A stretch of 64,000 bases of DNA from CBDDEC01 sp965226785 (GCA_965226785.1 CBDDEC010000003.1:496001-560000); one strand, 5' to 3'; numbered from the stretch's first letter, positions 8,288 through 17,447 are shown. The notes: generated by a model from the letters alone, not told the origin. Numbers and translations: made by a program.

Positions 8288-8671
8288 ATGACGAGTGAAC
8301 CCCAGCCGCCCGCGAGCGATGACCGCCCTCGCGACGATCGCGGCGGCCGTGACGACCGGCGCGATGATCGCGGTGGCCGCGACGACCGTCGAGGCGGCCG
8401 TGGTGGTGGTGGTGGCGGCGGCGGATTCCGACGCCCTCGGGGCTGCGAGTTCTGCCGCCGGCATGTCGATGTCGTGGACTACAAGGACATCGACCTGCTG
8501 AAGCGCTACGTCACCGATCGCGGGAAGATGGACGCTCGCCGCAAGGTCGGCACCTGCGCGAAGCATCAGCGCGTGGTCGCCCAGGCCGTCAAGCGGGCGC
8601 GCCACCTCGCCCTGCTCCCCTACACCGCCGAGCACGTGCGTGTGTCCGGCATCAACATGGGGCGTCGCTAG
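8288..8671 (+). CDS. rpsR: 30S ribosomal protein S18 with RGG-type N-terminal extension
   Basis: The C-terminal 75 residues are a standard bS18 (KDIDLLKRYVTDRGKM, CAKHQRVVAQAVKRARHLALLP), the S6 partner on the 30S platform. A Cys-x2-Cys pair (CEFC) just before it, and the later CAKH, suggest the zinc-binding form. The first 45 or so residues are an unusual Arg/Asp/Gly-rich extension with repeated GGRDDRR blocks and a run of eight glycines, resembling RNA-binding RGG tails. Total length is 127 against the usual 75-95. The start is ATG with TGAACG upstream. Confidence 0.92.
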   Translation: MTSEPQPPASDDRPRDDRGGRDDRRDDRGGRDDRRGGRGGGGGGGGFRRPRGCEFCRRHVDVVDYKDIDLLKRYVTDRGKMDARRKVGTCAKHQRVVAQAVKRARHLALLPYTAEHVRVSGINMGRR

Positions 8672-8734
8672 GGGCCTCGGGCGCAGGCCCACCCTCGAAC
8701 GACGGCCGCTGCCCACCGGGAGGGACCACCGCCG

Positions 8735-9955
8735 TTGGCCGGGGACCGCCGAACCAGCGAGAGGCAATCGCGCCGGGATCGTGAAGCCTCCGAGGAACGC
8801 CAGCAACGTCTGATCTACCTCGGTGCCGTGGGCGTGCTCGCGGTCGTCGCGCTGGTGGTCGCGTTCGGCATCTTCTGGACACGCTACCTACCACCGCGGG
8901 CGCACATCCTGACGATCGAGGACCAGAGTTACAACGCCTCCGCCGTCGCGGACCGCGGCAAGTTCCTCATCACCTTCGAAGGCCAGGATGACCTCCTGGG
9001 CAACGTCGCGTCCGCTGCCATCGACGTCTTGATTTTCGAGGAGACATTGCGCCTGCGAGGACCCGCGCTGGTCGGGCCCGTGACGCAACCGCAGATCGAT
9101 GCGCAGGTGCAGGAGCTGCTGGGATTCGAGCCGCTAGCCTCGACGATCACGCCGATCCCCGGAGCGGACGACGCCCCGGACGACGGCGATGACGCCGACC
9201 CGCCCGCCGGCGACGGCACGGACGACGCCTCCGCTGGTGACGGCGACACCGAGCCCGAGCCGGAGGTCATGCCGACGCCTCTCGACGACCTGTTCGCCCC
9301 GCCCGCCGCGGCGCCGCGGTCGCTCAGCGAGAGCGAGCAGGACGACTTTGCCGTCGCCCTCGCGGCCGTGCTCTCGGCGACCGGACTCAGCCGCGGGGAC
9401 TTCGAGGACATCGCCGAGGCGCGTGTGGTGCGCCTGCTGCTGAACCGCCATTTCGACGAGCAACTGGGACCGAACGGGGAACAGCTGAGGCTCCAGCGGT
9501 TCGTCGTCTCCAACCCGGCCGAGGCGGAAGAACTGCGGCAGCGCGTCCTCGATGGCGAGCCGTTCGGGGACCTCGTGCTCGAGGCGGACGCTGACTCCGC
9601 GGCCAACGTTGGGCTTGACTCCGAACCCGGCGACCTCGGCTGGTTCCCACGCGACCTGATCCCCGACGAGATCGCCGACGCGCTGGTCGGTGTCGAGGCG
9701 GGCAACGTGAGCGAGGTCGTCGATCGCAGCCTCACGTTCGAGGTTTACTTCGTCACGGAGATCGACCCCGCGCGCGTCTGGGATGACGCCGCGCGGCAGC
9801 TCCTCGTCCGCGACCTGGTGCGGGAGTGGGAGGAAGTCCAGAGCGACCTGCTCGCCATTGAGATCGGCCTCTCCGACGGTGAGGAGGTCTGGATCATCGA
9901 ACGTGTGGTATCCCACGTAGCAGGACTGGTGGGCGCGCCCATCGGAGGTCAGTGA
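8735..9955 (+). CDS. membrane-anchored parvulin-type peptidyl-prolyl isomerase
   Basis: This 406-residue protein has a charged cytoplasmic N-terminus, a single membrane helix at about 27-48 (IYLGAVGVLAVVALVVAFGIF) and an extracytoplasmic remainder. A Pro/Asp/Glu-rich low-complexity linker lies near 145-180. The C-terminal PpiC domain (about 240-345) shows LQRFVVSNPAEAEELRQRV, GDLGWFPRDLIPDE and a closing VYFVTEIDPAR. Such PrsA/SurA-like proteins assist folding of secreted proteins. The TTG start follows GGGAGGGACC. It sits between rpsR and hom with short gaps; a functional link to either is not obvious. Confidence 0.85.
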   Translation: MAGDRRTSERQSRRDREASEERQQRLIYLGAVGVLAVVALVVAFGIFWTRYLPPRAHILTIEDQSYNASAVADRGKFLITFEGQDDLLGNVASAAIDVLIFEETLRLRGPALVGPVTQPQIDAQVQELLGFEPLASTITPIPGADDAPDDGDDADPPAGDGTDDASAGDGDTEPEPEVMPTPLDDLFAPPAAAPRSLSESEQDDFAVALAAVLSATGLSRGDFEDIAEARVVRLLLNRHFDEQLGPNGEQLRLQRFVVSNPAEAEELRQRVLDGEPFGDLVLEADADSAANVGLDSEPGDLGWFPRDLIPDEIADALVGVEAGNVSEVVDRSLTFEVYFVTEIDPARVWDDAARQLLVRDLVREWEEVQSDLLAIEIGLSDGEEVWIIERVVSHVAGLVGAPIGGQ

Positions 9956-10015
9956 TGCCGGCGCCAGCAATGTCCGAGCACGCTTCAACCGGTGCCGACG
10001 AGGTCGGAGGCTGGC

Positions 10016-11332
10016 GTGCCTGAAACGATCGGCGTATCGCTCCTCGGCGCGGGCAACGTTGGCGGCGGCGTTGCGTCGGCGCTGGAGCGAGGCGGCGAGC
10101 GCTACGCTGGCCGCGTCGGCCGCCCGCTCGAGTTGCGCCGGGCCCTCGTACGCGACGCCTCGCGGTCGCGGCCCGGCCTCGCGGACGAGCAGCTCACGAC
10201 CAACGTCGAGGACATCCTCACCGACGAGGGCACGCAGATCGTGATCGAGCTGATGGGCGGCGAAGACCCGGCCCATCGGTACATCGAGGACGCACTGCGC
10301 ACCGGCCGCCACGTGGTCACCGCCAACAAGGAGGTCATGGCCAAACACGGCTCGGAGCTCCTCGCGGTCGCGGCCGAGCACGGCGTGCGGTTGCTCTACG
10401 AAGCCTCGGTCGGGGGCGGCATCCCGATCATCTCGCCGCTCTCACGCGATCTTCTGGCCAACGACATCACCGCGGTCACGGCCATCATCAACGGCACGAC
10501 CAACTTCATGCTGACGGCGATGGCGCAGGAAGGTGCGGAGTACGAGGACATCCTGGCGGAGGCCCAGCGCCTCGGTTACGCCGAGCCCGACCCGACGGCA
10601 GACGTCGAGGGTATCGACGCGGCGTTCAAGATCGCGATCCTGTGCGGCCTCGCTTTTCGGGGTGGCCGTGCAGCCGGGCGAGGTGAATCGCCTCGGTATC
10701 ACGAAGCTGACCGCGCGTGATTTCGCCTACGCCGACGAGCTGGGCTACACGATCAAGCTGCTCGCCACGGCTCAGCTGATCGACGGCGAGGTCGTCGCCA
10801 GCGTGCAACCGACCTTGGTCGCGCATGGGGAGCCACTGGCCAAGGTCGATGGCGTGCTCAACGCCGTGCAGATCGAAGGCGACCTGGTCGGACGCGTGGT
10901 CTTCGAGGGCCCCGGCGCCGGCGCCGGCCCGACGGCCAGCGCGGTGCTCGCGGACGTTCTCGACATCGCTCGCGACCTGGTCGCCGGCCGCGTGGCCTCG
11001 GCTGCACCGGAACTGCGTCGCGTGCGCGTGCGTCCGTCCGAGGAGCAGCACGCGCGCTACTACGTGCGGCTCACGGTCGCCGATTCAGCCGGGCGTGCTC
11101 GCAGGGATTGCCGGGGCGCTCGGCTCGAACGACGTCAGCATCGCCTCCGTCCATCCAGTTCGAGGCGGACGCGGCCGCGGGCACAGCCGAGCTCGTACTG
11201 ACCACGCACCGGGCGGCGGACGGCGCCCTGCAGTCGGCGATTGATGCGATGCTGAGCCTCGATGGCAGCATCCGCGAAGTGAGCAACGTGCTGCAGATGG
11301 CGGGGACGGAGGGGCGCAATGGCGAACGGTGA
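10016..11332 (+). pseudogene. hom: homoserine dehydrogenase, disrupted by three apparent +1 frameshifts
   Basis: Read across three frames, this is a full homoserine dehydrogenase, reducing aspartate semialdehyde to homoserine with NAD(P)H. It shows LLGAGNVGGGV (Rossmann loop), the catalytic region HVVTANKEVMAKHG and ASVGGGIPII, and a C-terminal ACT domain (QPGVLAGIAGALGSNDVSIA). Coding moves frame at TTTT 10654-10657, TT 11084-11085 and CC 11151-11152; dropping one base at each restores LAFGVAVQPG, VADQPGVL and ASVIQFEADA. Translation either side stays well conserved, which argues against real decay and for consensus errors. The GTG at 10016 has GGAGG 5 nt upstream. thrC follows two genes on, so this is a threonine pathway unit. 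Confidence 0.85.
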
Positions 11333-12367
11333 CGCTCGCCGGCCCACCACCGAGCATGAAGAGGCGCCCCCGACCTGGAATCGGCGACGAGCTGCGGCGC
11401 GCCTTCGAGACGATCGGCCAGATGCAGCGCGAGATCGAACAGCTTCGCGCCGGCATCTCCCATGCAGTCCGAGCGGGTGCTGACCCTCGGCGATGCCGTG
11501 CAAACCGTAGAGGGCCGGACGCAGCGCCACGAGAGTGGCCAGGAGTCGGCGCGCGAGCTGCAGCATGAGATCACGCAGCTCGAGGGGCAGCTCGAAGCGG
11601 AGTCCGCCCTGCGTCGAGACCTCAGTGAGCATGTGGGACGCAGCGAGGGCCGCGAGAACGAGCTGCGCCACGCGCTCGAAGTCATTTCGCAACGCCTCGA
11701 CGACTTCGAGGGGGCGCAGGCGTCAGTCAACGAACAGCAGCGCCGCATCTCGAGCCAGCAGGCCGAGCGGGCCCAGTCGGACTCCACGATCACCGGCCGC
11801 CTGGAGGATGTCGAACAACATGTCGGCGCGCGCGAGGATCGCCGCGACCTGTCCGGGGAGTCGATGGTCCGCCTGGAGGCCGAGGTGCTCTCGCTCCGAG
11901 GCACCGTCGACGCGCTCGAACAGCGCCTCTCGGCGATGCATCTCGACCAGCGCCGGCTCGACGAGGAGTTGGCGCAGGTGCGCTCGATTCGTGATCGCGA
12001 AGACCAGCTGCTCGACCTGTTGGAGCAACACCGCGCGGGGCGTGCCCAGGTCGAGACACGGATGAGCGAAGTCGAGGAGCAGCTCGCCGACCAGGCGCAG
12101 CGCACCTCGGACGCGCACGAGGAGCGGTCGCTGCTCCAGCGTGAGCAGAGCGGCCACGAGGAGCGTCTCCGCTCGCTGGGCGAGCGCGTCGAGGCGCAGC
12201 GCTTGGCGATGGTCGAGCACCTGCGTCGCGAACTGCGCGCCGCCGAGGAGAGCGGCAAGCGCCGCGTCGAGGATGTCGAGCGGGAACTACGCGTGGCCCG
12301 GGGCCTGATGCTGCGATTGACGGAGGAGAGCGCCGAGGCCTCCGCGTTGGAGGGACAGCCCCTCTAG
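11319..12367 (+). pseudogene. long coiled-coil protein, disrupted by two apparent +1 frameshifts
   Basis: This roughly 348-residue protein is almost entirely heptad-rich helix full of Glu, Gln, Arg and Leu (for example ELRRAFETIGQMQREIEQL and later LEQRLSAMHLDQRRLDEEL), with no membrane segment. I cannot name it; it resembles structural or chromosome-associated coiled-coil proteins only in composition. The ATG at 11319 overlaps the hom stop by 14 bp. Removing one C from 11367-11371 and one from 11459-11461 joins MANGDARR to the RPGIGDELRR frame and then to the frame beginning MQSERVLTLGD. Both corrections are +1 removals, as in hom. From about 11462 the frame is open to the stop. Confidence 0.6.
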
Positions 12368-12376
12368 GGGCCGGCC

Positions 12377-13441
12377 ATGTCAGCGCACCCCAGTCGTTTC
12401 ATCCTCGAACGCTACCGTGACCGGCTCCCCGTCACCGACGACACGCCACTGGTCACGCTCGGCGAGGGCGGCACGCCGCTCGTGCGGTCGCGCGTCCTCG
12501 AGGGTGAGCTCCGCATTGGCGCGCTGTACTTCAAGCTCGAGTCGACCAACCCGACCGGGTCGTTCAAGGACCGCGGCATGGTCCTTGCAGTGGCGAAGGC
12601 CGTCGAGGCGGGGGCCGACTCGGTGATCTGCGCCTCGACGGGCAACACCTCCGCATCCGCCTCGGCCTACGCCGCACGGCATGGGCTGCGCGCCTATGTG
12701 GTGGTGCCCGCAGGGGCGATCGCCTCCGGCAAGCTCGCGCAGGCGGTCGCGCATGGAGGTGAGATCGTCGCCCTCGACGGTTCGTTCGACGAGGCGCTGC
12801 AGATCGTGCGCGACCTCGCCGAGCGCCACCCGGTCGCGCTCGTCAACTCGGTGAACCCCCACCGCATCGAGGGCCAGAAGACCGCCGCCTTTGAGATCAT
12901 CGACGAGCTCGGGGATGCGCCAGACGTCACCTGCATCCCGGTCGGCAACGCCGGCAACATCACCGCCTACTGGCGCGGCTACGACGAGTATTACCACCTC
13001 GAGCGGGCGAGCCGACGTCCCCAGATGTGGGGCTTCCAGGCGTCCGGCGCGGCGCCGCTGGTGAGCGGTGAACGGGTGCCGGACCCGGAAACCGTGGCCA
13101 CCGCGATCCGGATCGGCAACCCGGCAAACTGGGCCGGCGCCATCGAGGCTAGCGACGCCTCGGGCGGCAGCATCACCGCCGTCACCGACGACGAGATCGT
13201 CGACACCTACCGCCGTCTCGCGGCGGACGAGGGCGTGTTCTGTGAGCCGGCGTCGGCTGCCTCGGTAGCGGGCCTGCGCCGCAAGGTGGCGGACGGGGCG
13301 GATCTGAGCGAGCAGACCGTGGTGTGCGTCATCACGGGCTCCGGGCTGAAAGACCCCGACATCGCGATGACGATCCCCGGCGCGCGCCACGATGTGGCCG
13401 CGGACATCGAGGCGGTGGAGTCAGCCCTCGGCTGGTCCTGA
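12377..13441 (+). CDS. thrC: threonine synthase
   Basis: This complete 354-residue PLP enzyme converts O-phosphohomoserine to threonine. The PLP lysine is Lys64 in TNPTGSFKDRGM, the phosphate-binding glycine loop is the GNAGN stretch (IPVGNAGNITAYW), and the substrate-side ASTGNTSASAS motif is present. Length and motifs match the short bacterial form. It begins 9 bp after the coiled-coil gene and lies downstream of hom. The homoserine kinase gene expected between them is not in the window. Confidence 0.93.
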   Translation: MSAHPSRFILERYRDRLPVTDDTPLVTLGEGGTPLVRSRVLEGELRIGALYFKLESTNPTGSFKDRGMVLAVAKAVEAGADSVICASTGNTSASASAYAARHGLRAYVVVPAGAIASGKLAQAVAHGGEIVALDGSFDEALQIVRDLAERHPVALVNSVNPHRIEGQKTAAFEIIDELGDAPDVTCIPVGNAGNITAYWRGYDEYYHLERASRRPQMWGFQASGAAPLVSGERVPDPETVATAIRIGNPANWAGAIEASDASGGSITAVTDDEIVDTYRRLAADEGVFCEPASAASVAGLRRKVADGADLSEQTVVCVITGSGLKDPDIAMTIPGARHDVAADIEAVESALGWS

Positions 13442-13577
13442 CGGGTTGGCGGGCAAGCGCACGCCTTCGAACGTAGCGATGGTCACCGGTCGCCCCGAAC
13501 GTGCGTGCTAGCATCGATTACACATCATTCCATGCACCCGCCAGCCCCCCGAGCGAGGGCTGCCAAGGGAGCCACCC

Positions 13578-14195
13578 GTGGCCATCGTTACTTCAGCGGC
13601 CGACGTCAACGAGGCGCCAGCCGAGGTACTGACACCGAATCCGACGCTCCTCGCAGCCCTGCGCACGATGATCCGCGAGATCGGCGACGACCCCGACCGC
13701 GAGGGCCTCATCGACACGCCCGAACGCATCGCCCGCATGTACGGCGAGCTGTTCGAGGGTCTGCACATGGATCCCGCGCAGGTGCTGGCCGTGGGGTTCG
13801 AAGAGGGCCACGACGAGATGGTGATCCTCAAGGACATTCCCTTCTACTCGATGTGTGAGCACCACTTCCTGCCCTTCCATGGCATCGCTCACGTCGGCTA
13901 CCTGCCGGACGGACGCATCGTTGGCCTTTCCAAGCTGGCGCGGGCCGTCGAGATCTTCGCGCGGCGTCCGCAGGTACAGGAGCGGCTGTCGTCCCAGATC
14001 GCCGATTGCGTCGAGACGGTGCTGCAGGCCAAGGGCGTCGGCGTCGTCGTCCAGGCGGAACACCTCTGCATGACGGCCCGGGGCGTGCGCAAGCCCGGCT
14101 CGAAGATGGTGACCTCCGCCATGCGCGGCAAGTTCCGCGACGACGACAGGACCCGCCAGGAGTTCCTGCAGCTGATCCAGCGGGCCGGCGTCTAA
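13578..14195 (+). CDS. folE: GTP cyclohydrolase I
   Basis: This 205-residue enzyme converts GTP to 7,8-dihydroneopterin triphosphate, the first step of tetrahydrofolate synthesis. The zinc and active-site motif SMCEHHFLPFHG is intact, as is the second cysteine region QAEHLCMTARGVRKPGS and the allosteric or structural segment GLSKLARAVEIFARRPQVQE. The GTG start follows AGGGAGCCACCC. A 137-bp gap precedes it, containing a TAGCAT -10-like hexamer at 13509. The glycosyltransferase gene starts 20 bp later. Confidence 0.95.
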   Translation: MAIVTSAADVNEAPAEVLTPNPTLLAALRTMIREIGDDPDREGLIDTPERIARMYGELFEGLHMDPAQVLAVGFEEGHDEMVILKDIPFYSMCEHHFLPFHGIAHVGYLPDGRIVGLSKLARAVEIFARRPQVQERLSSQIADCVETVLQAKGVGVVVQAEHLCMTARGVRKPGSKMVTSAMRGKFRDDDRTRQEFLQLIQRAGV

Positions 14196-14215
14196 CCTCC
14201 AGCGATAGCGAGCGC

Positions 14216-15514
14216 ATGACCACGGTCACACCTGACTCCCCCATCGCCGAGCATCGCCTGCCCTCGCGCGTGGCGATGCTGTCGCTGCACACCTCGCCGT
14301 TGGCACAGCTCGGCGGGCGCGACACCGGCGGTATGAACGTCTACGTGCGTGAGGTCGCCGCCGAGCTCGGTGAGCTCGGCATCGCCGTTGATGTCTTCAC
14401 CCGCCGCTCCGACCCTGACACGCCCCGCGTCGAGGAGTTCGCTCCCGGTGCGCGCCTGATCCAGATCGACGCGGGCCCGCCTCGACGGATCGAGAAAGAG
14501 GAGATGATCGGCCTCACCCGGCAGTTCGCGGAGGGCGTGATGACCTTCTGCGACGTCGAGGAGCTGACCTACGACCTGATCCACTCGCACTATTGGCTCT
14601 CGGCCGAGGCGGGGGAACCGATCGCCGATCGCTGGGGCGTGCCCCACGTCGCGATGTTCCACACGCTGGGCGATGTGAAGCTCCGAGCCCGCGCGTCCGA
14701 GGAGGAGCCGGAGGAACGCCTCGAGTCGGAGCGACGGATCGTGCACCGGCTCGACCGCATCGTGGCGGCGACGCGCCACGAACAGCAGCTGCTGCGCCAG
14801 ATCTACCGCGTCCCGGCCGAACGCATCACGGTCATTCCGCTGGGTGTCAACCTGGACCGCTTCGCGCCCGGCGACCGCGCGACGGCGCGCGAGACGCTTG
14901 GCATCGGGGAAGAAGAGCGCATCCTGCTGGCGATCGGCCGCATCCAGCCGCTCAAAGGCCTCGACATCTTGATCCGCTCGCTGGCGGAGGTGACCGACCG
15001 CAAGGACATCTCGCTCTGGATCATCGGCGGCGATGATCGCGCCGAGGACGAGATCGCCCGCCTACGGGCCCTCGCCGAGGAGGTTGGTGTGGCCTCGATG
15101 GTGCGCTTCGTCGGGCCGGTCGAGCACGAGGCGCTGCCGGACTACTACAACGCGGCGGACATCGTCGTCATGCCCTCGTTCTACGAGTCGTTTGGGCTCG
15201 TCGCCGTGGAGGCGATGGCCTCGGGCGTCCCGGTCGTGGCCTCGAGGGTGGGCGGGCTGAGCTCAACGGTCTCCGACGGGCGCACGGGGTACCTCATCCC
15301 CTGGCGCTGCCCCGAACCGTTCGCCGAGAAGATCGAGCTGCTGCTGCGCAACGAGCAGCTGCGCTCCTCGCTGGGCTCGGCCGCCGTTGATCGCATGCAG
15401 ATGTACTCCTGGCCCGAGATCTCGCGGCAGCTCTGCGCGCTCTACGAGGACCTGACGAGCGGCGAGCATCCCGTCGGTGCGGCCCGTGCAGCCGCTGCCG
15501 CGCGGGGTGTGTAG
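14216..15514 (+). CDS. GT4 glycosyltransferase, MshA/sucrose-synthase-like
   Basis: This 432-residue GT-B retaining glycosyltransferase has the N-terminal GGRDTGGMNVYVREVAAELG signature of the MshA/sucrose-phosphate-synthase branch. It also has the acceptor-side HSHYWLSAEAG and the nucleotide-sugar site VMPSFYESFGLVAVEAMASG with the conserved E-x7-E. MshA makes GlcNAc-inositol phosphate in mycothiol synthesis. The next gene is a PIG-L deacetylase, the MshB-like step, 12 bp downstream. That pairing supports a GlcN-linked thiol or glycolipid pathway, but mshC and mshD are not in the window, so the product is open. The ATG at 14216 fits the family start. Confidence 0.82.
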   Translation: MTTVTPDSPIAEHRLPSRVAMLSLHTSPLAQLGGRDTGGMNVYVREVAAELGELGIAVDVFTRRSDPDTPRVEEFAPGARLIQIDAGPPRRIEKEEMIGLTRQFAEGVMTFCDVEELTYDLIHSHYWLSAEAGEPIADRWGVPHVAMFHTLGDVKLRARASEEEPEERLESERRIVHRLDRIVAATRHEQQLLRQIYRVPAERITVIPLGVNLDRFAPGDRATARETLGIGEEERILLAIGRIQPLKGLDILIRSLAEVTDRKDISLWIIGGDDRAEDEIARLRALAEEVGVASMVRFVGPVEHEALPDYYNAADIVVMPSFYESFGLVAVEAMASGVPVVASRVGGLSSTVSDGRTGYLIPWRCPEPFAEKIELLLRNEQLRSSLGSAAVDRMQMYSWPEISRQLCALYEDLTSGEHPVGAARAAAAARGV

Positions 15515-15526
15515 ACTCTCGCCTCA

Positions 15527-16294
15527 ATGGTCACACCAACTGCGAATGACCCGGACACCGATCTGATCGAGGAACTGGGGGCCAAGGGCCCTCGGCGCGC
15601 CATGGTCGTCATGGCCCACCCCGACGACTGCGAATTCTCCTGCGGTGGCACCGTCGCGCGGCTCTGTCGCGAGGGCTGGGACGTCACCATCGTCGTCACC
15701 ACGTCCGGCAACAAGGGCACGAAGGACCCGAAGGTCACCGGCCAGCAACTGGCCGGCGAGCGCGAGGTGGAGCAGCGCAACGCCGCGAAGATCCTCGGCG
15801 CCGGCGATGTAGTGTTCTTCGGCTTCCCCGACGGCTACATCGTCGACGACGAGGAGCTGCGCGGTCTGATCGTGCGCCAGCTGCGGCTGCACCGCCCTGA
15901 GTTGGTGATCACCTGGGACGGCTTCCGCCCCGGCTTCAACCATCGCGACCACCGCAACACCGGTCGCGCCACGTACGACGCCATCTACCCCGCCGCCGAC
16001 GACCACCTCTACTACCCGTATGACAAAGAGGAAGGCCTGGAGCCCCACCGCCCCGCCGCGATCCTCCTCGCCGGTACCGACCAGCCCGACTACCACGTCG
16101 ACATCGAGAAGGTGCTGCGCACGAAGATCCGCGCCATTCTCGCCCACACCTCGCAAATGGGCGGCCGCAACGAAGACGACATGCTCCGCATCTGGCGCGA
16201 GCGCGCGCGAGCCAATCGCGACCCGGACGAGCAGGACGACGGTCGCGACCCCGTCTTCCGCGAGTCGTTCCGCAAGGTGCTGATGCGTCGCTAG
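15527..16294 (+). CDS. PIG-L family N-acetylglucosamine deacetylase (MshB/BshB-like)
   Basis: This 255-residue zinc-dependent deacetylase has the PIG-L motifs: MAHPDDCEFSCGGT at about 27-40, where His and two Asp bind zinc and act in catalysis, and the second zinc histidine region NHRDHRNTGR. The family removes the acetyl group from N-acetylglucosaminyl compounds in the synthesis of mycothiol, bacillithiol or GPI-like lipids. Its position directly after an MshA-like glycosyltransferase makes GlcNAc-inositol or GlcNAc-malate a likely substrate type. No signal peptide is present, so it is cytoplasmic. The stop meets the end of a minus-strand remnant. Confidence 0.85.
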   Translation: MVTPTANDPDTDLIEELGAKGPRRAMVVMAHPDDCEFSCGGTVARLCREGWDVTIVVTTSGNKGTKDPKVTGQQLAGEREVEQRNAAKILGAGDVVFFGFPDGYIVDDEELRGLIVRQLRLHRPELVITWDGFRPGFNHRDHRNTGRATYDAIYPAADDHLYYPYDKEEGLEPHRPAAILLAGTDQPDYHVDIEKVLRTKIRAILAHTSQMGGRNEDDMLRIWRERARANRDPDEQDDGRDPVFRESFRKVLMRR

Positions 16295-16725
16295 CGGACC
16301 CGCCCTCGACGCCGCGCCGCCAGCGCGACGGCCGCGGCCAGACCCAACGCCAGCACCACGCTCGCCACGACCGAGGCAACGACGTTGCGCGTGGCGATGG
16401 TGGCGTCGGTGCGCGGTTGGGTGCGACGGCGGGAGTGGGCTCGGGGGACGTAGGACCGTCGGAGTCGTCGACGCCGCTGATTCGGTCCGCCTAGGCTGAC
16501 CACAGGCGCGAGACCTGAACATGTGCGTCAGGCACACTTCGCCCGCGACACGCAGGGTGACGGAGCCCCGGAATGGGACGCTGGCGACCGTGTGTCTTCC
16601 AGGTTGACGAATTTGATCTCGGTAACCTCGGCAGTCCCCTCTTGACCCGCGGCCGGCGAGGCGACGAGGAGCGCCAGGAGGGGCATGGCGAGCGCGATGG
16701 CGAGGCATGCGAGGGGGCGTGACAC
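16291..16725 (-). pseudogene. remnant of a secreted, C-terminally anchored protein
   Basis: I do not recognise the family. From a GTG at 16725 with AGGAAG upstream, the first 50 codons encode a clear signal peptide (ACLAIALAMPLLALLVASPA, cleavage likely after AAG) and EVTEIKFVNLEDT. The frame then turns to nonsense and stops at 16528. Sensible pieces continue in other frames: VASVPFRGSVTLRVAGEV, then a Pro-rich linker (PTSPEPTPAVAPN). Finally, in the original frame, there is a C-terminal membrane helix with a basic tail (NVVASVVASVVLALG, RRRGRVR). This looks like a small surface protein with about three frame disruptions. An alternative is two unrelated short frames. Confidence 0.4.
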
Positions 16726-17033
16726 GACGGTGCTTCCTAGCTGCCCGCGAGCGTCCGTTCTTCGACCATAAGAGGGGCCTTGTGGTTCCCGCGTTTGACC
16801 GCGGCGAGTCGGCCTCTGGGGCGCGTTGACACTGCCTGTAGTGGGCCTCACACTCGTAGTTCGCGCCTATGAAATGGCGTGTTCAACGCGGTACGGTCGT
16901 GTGGCCGGCACGCGGTGAGGACCGGCGGTCAACGTGGGTGGGGAACCGCTCCGACCGTGTCGCGGCTCGCTGCACAGCCATCCGGCCGTTTGTCGCGCCT
17001 TGAGAACGTTGGAGAGAGCGGAGCGAGTCGGGG
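16726..17033 (+). promoter_or_regulatory. leader region of the str/S10 ribosomal supercluster
   Basis: This is 308 bp without a convincing gene, upstream of rpsL. A consensus -35 box TTGACA lies at 16826-16831 on the plus strand, but no good -10 hexamer sits 17 bp downstream, so the promoter assignment is weak. The stretch before rpsL (GGAGAGAGCGGAGCGAG) is purine-rich and gives a diffuse ribosome-binding site. A leader of this length could hold ribosomal-protein autoregulation, though I see no clear conserved fold. Confidence 0.4.
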
Positions 17034-17447
17034 ATGCCGACCATCAACCAGCTGGTCCGCAAGGGCCGGAAGCCCCCTCGCAAGAAGGCGAAAGCGCCCG
17101 CGCTGCGCTTCCGCTTCAACACGCTCAAGAACCGCATGGCGCGTGAGCCGCAGGGCTCGCCGCAGAAGCGTGGCGTTTGCACCCAGGTGCGCACGGTCAC
17201 GCCGAAGAAGCCGAACTCGGCGCTGCGCAAGGTGGCCCGTGTGCGCCTCAGCAACGGCATCGAGGTGACGGCCTACATCCCGGGCGAAGGGCACACGCTG
17301 CAGGAGCACTCGGTGGTGCTCATTCGCGGCGGGCGTGTCCGCGACCTGCCGGGCGTGCGCTACCACATCATTCGTGGGGCGCTGGACTCGCAGGGTGTCG
17401 AGGGCCGGCAGCGTAGCCGCTCCAAGTACGGCACACGGAAGAACTGA
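17034..17447 (+). CDS. rpsL: 30S ribosomal protein S12
   Basis: This 137-residue uS12 controls decoding accuracy at the 30S A site. It shows MPTINQLVRKGR at the start, TPKKPNSALRKVARVRLSNG (the streptomycin-contact loop with the usual Lys) and GVRYHIIRGALDSQGV near the end. The length is normal; there is no extension. It is the first gene of the long ribosomal supercluster. The usual order rpsL-rpsG-fusA follows. Confidence 0.97.
   Translation: MPTINQLVRKGRKPPRKKAKAPALRFRFNTLKNRMAREPQGSPQKRGVCTQVRTVTPKKPNSALRKVARVRLSNGIEVTAYIPGEGHTLQEHSVVLIRGGRVRDLPGVRYHIIRGALDSQGVEGRQRSRSKYGTRKN

Noticed and set aside
10718..10720. TGA ending the first hom fragment as a third selenocysteine codon
   Set aside because: The sequence after it in that frame is nonsense, and the hom motifs resume in another frame. 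This is a frameshift, not recoding.
16528..16530. TGA between the signal-peptide frame and the membrane-tail frame as selenocysteine
   Set aside because: The residues around it are Arg/Ser-rich off-frame sequence with no redox motif and no SECIS-like hairpin. Sensible sequence lies in other frames.
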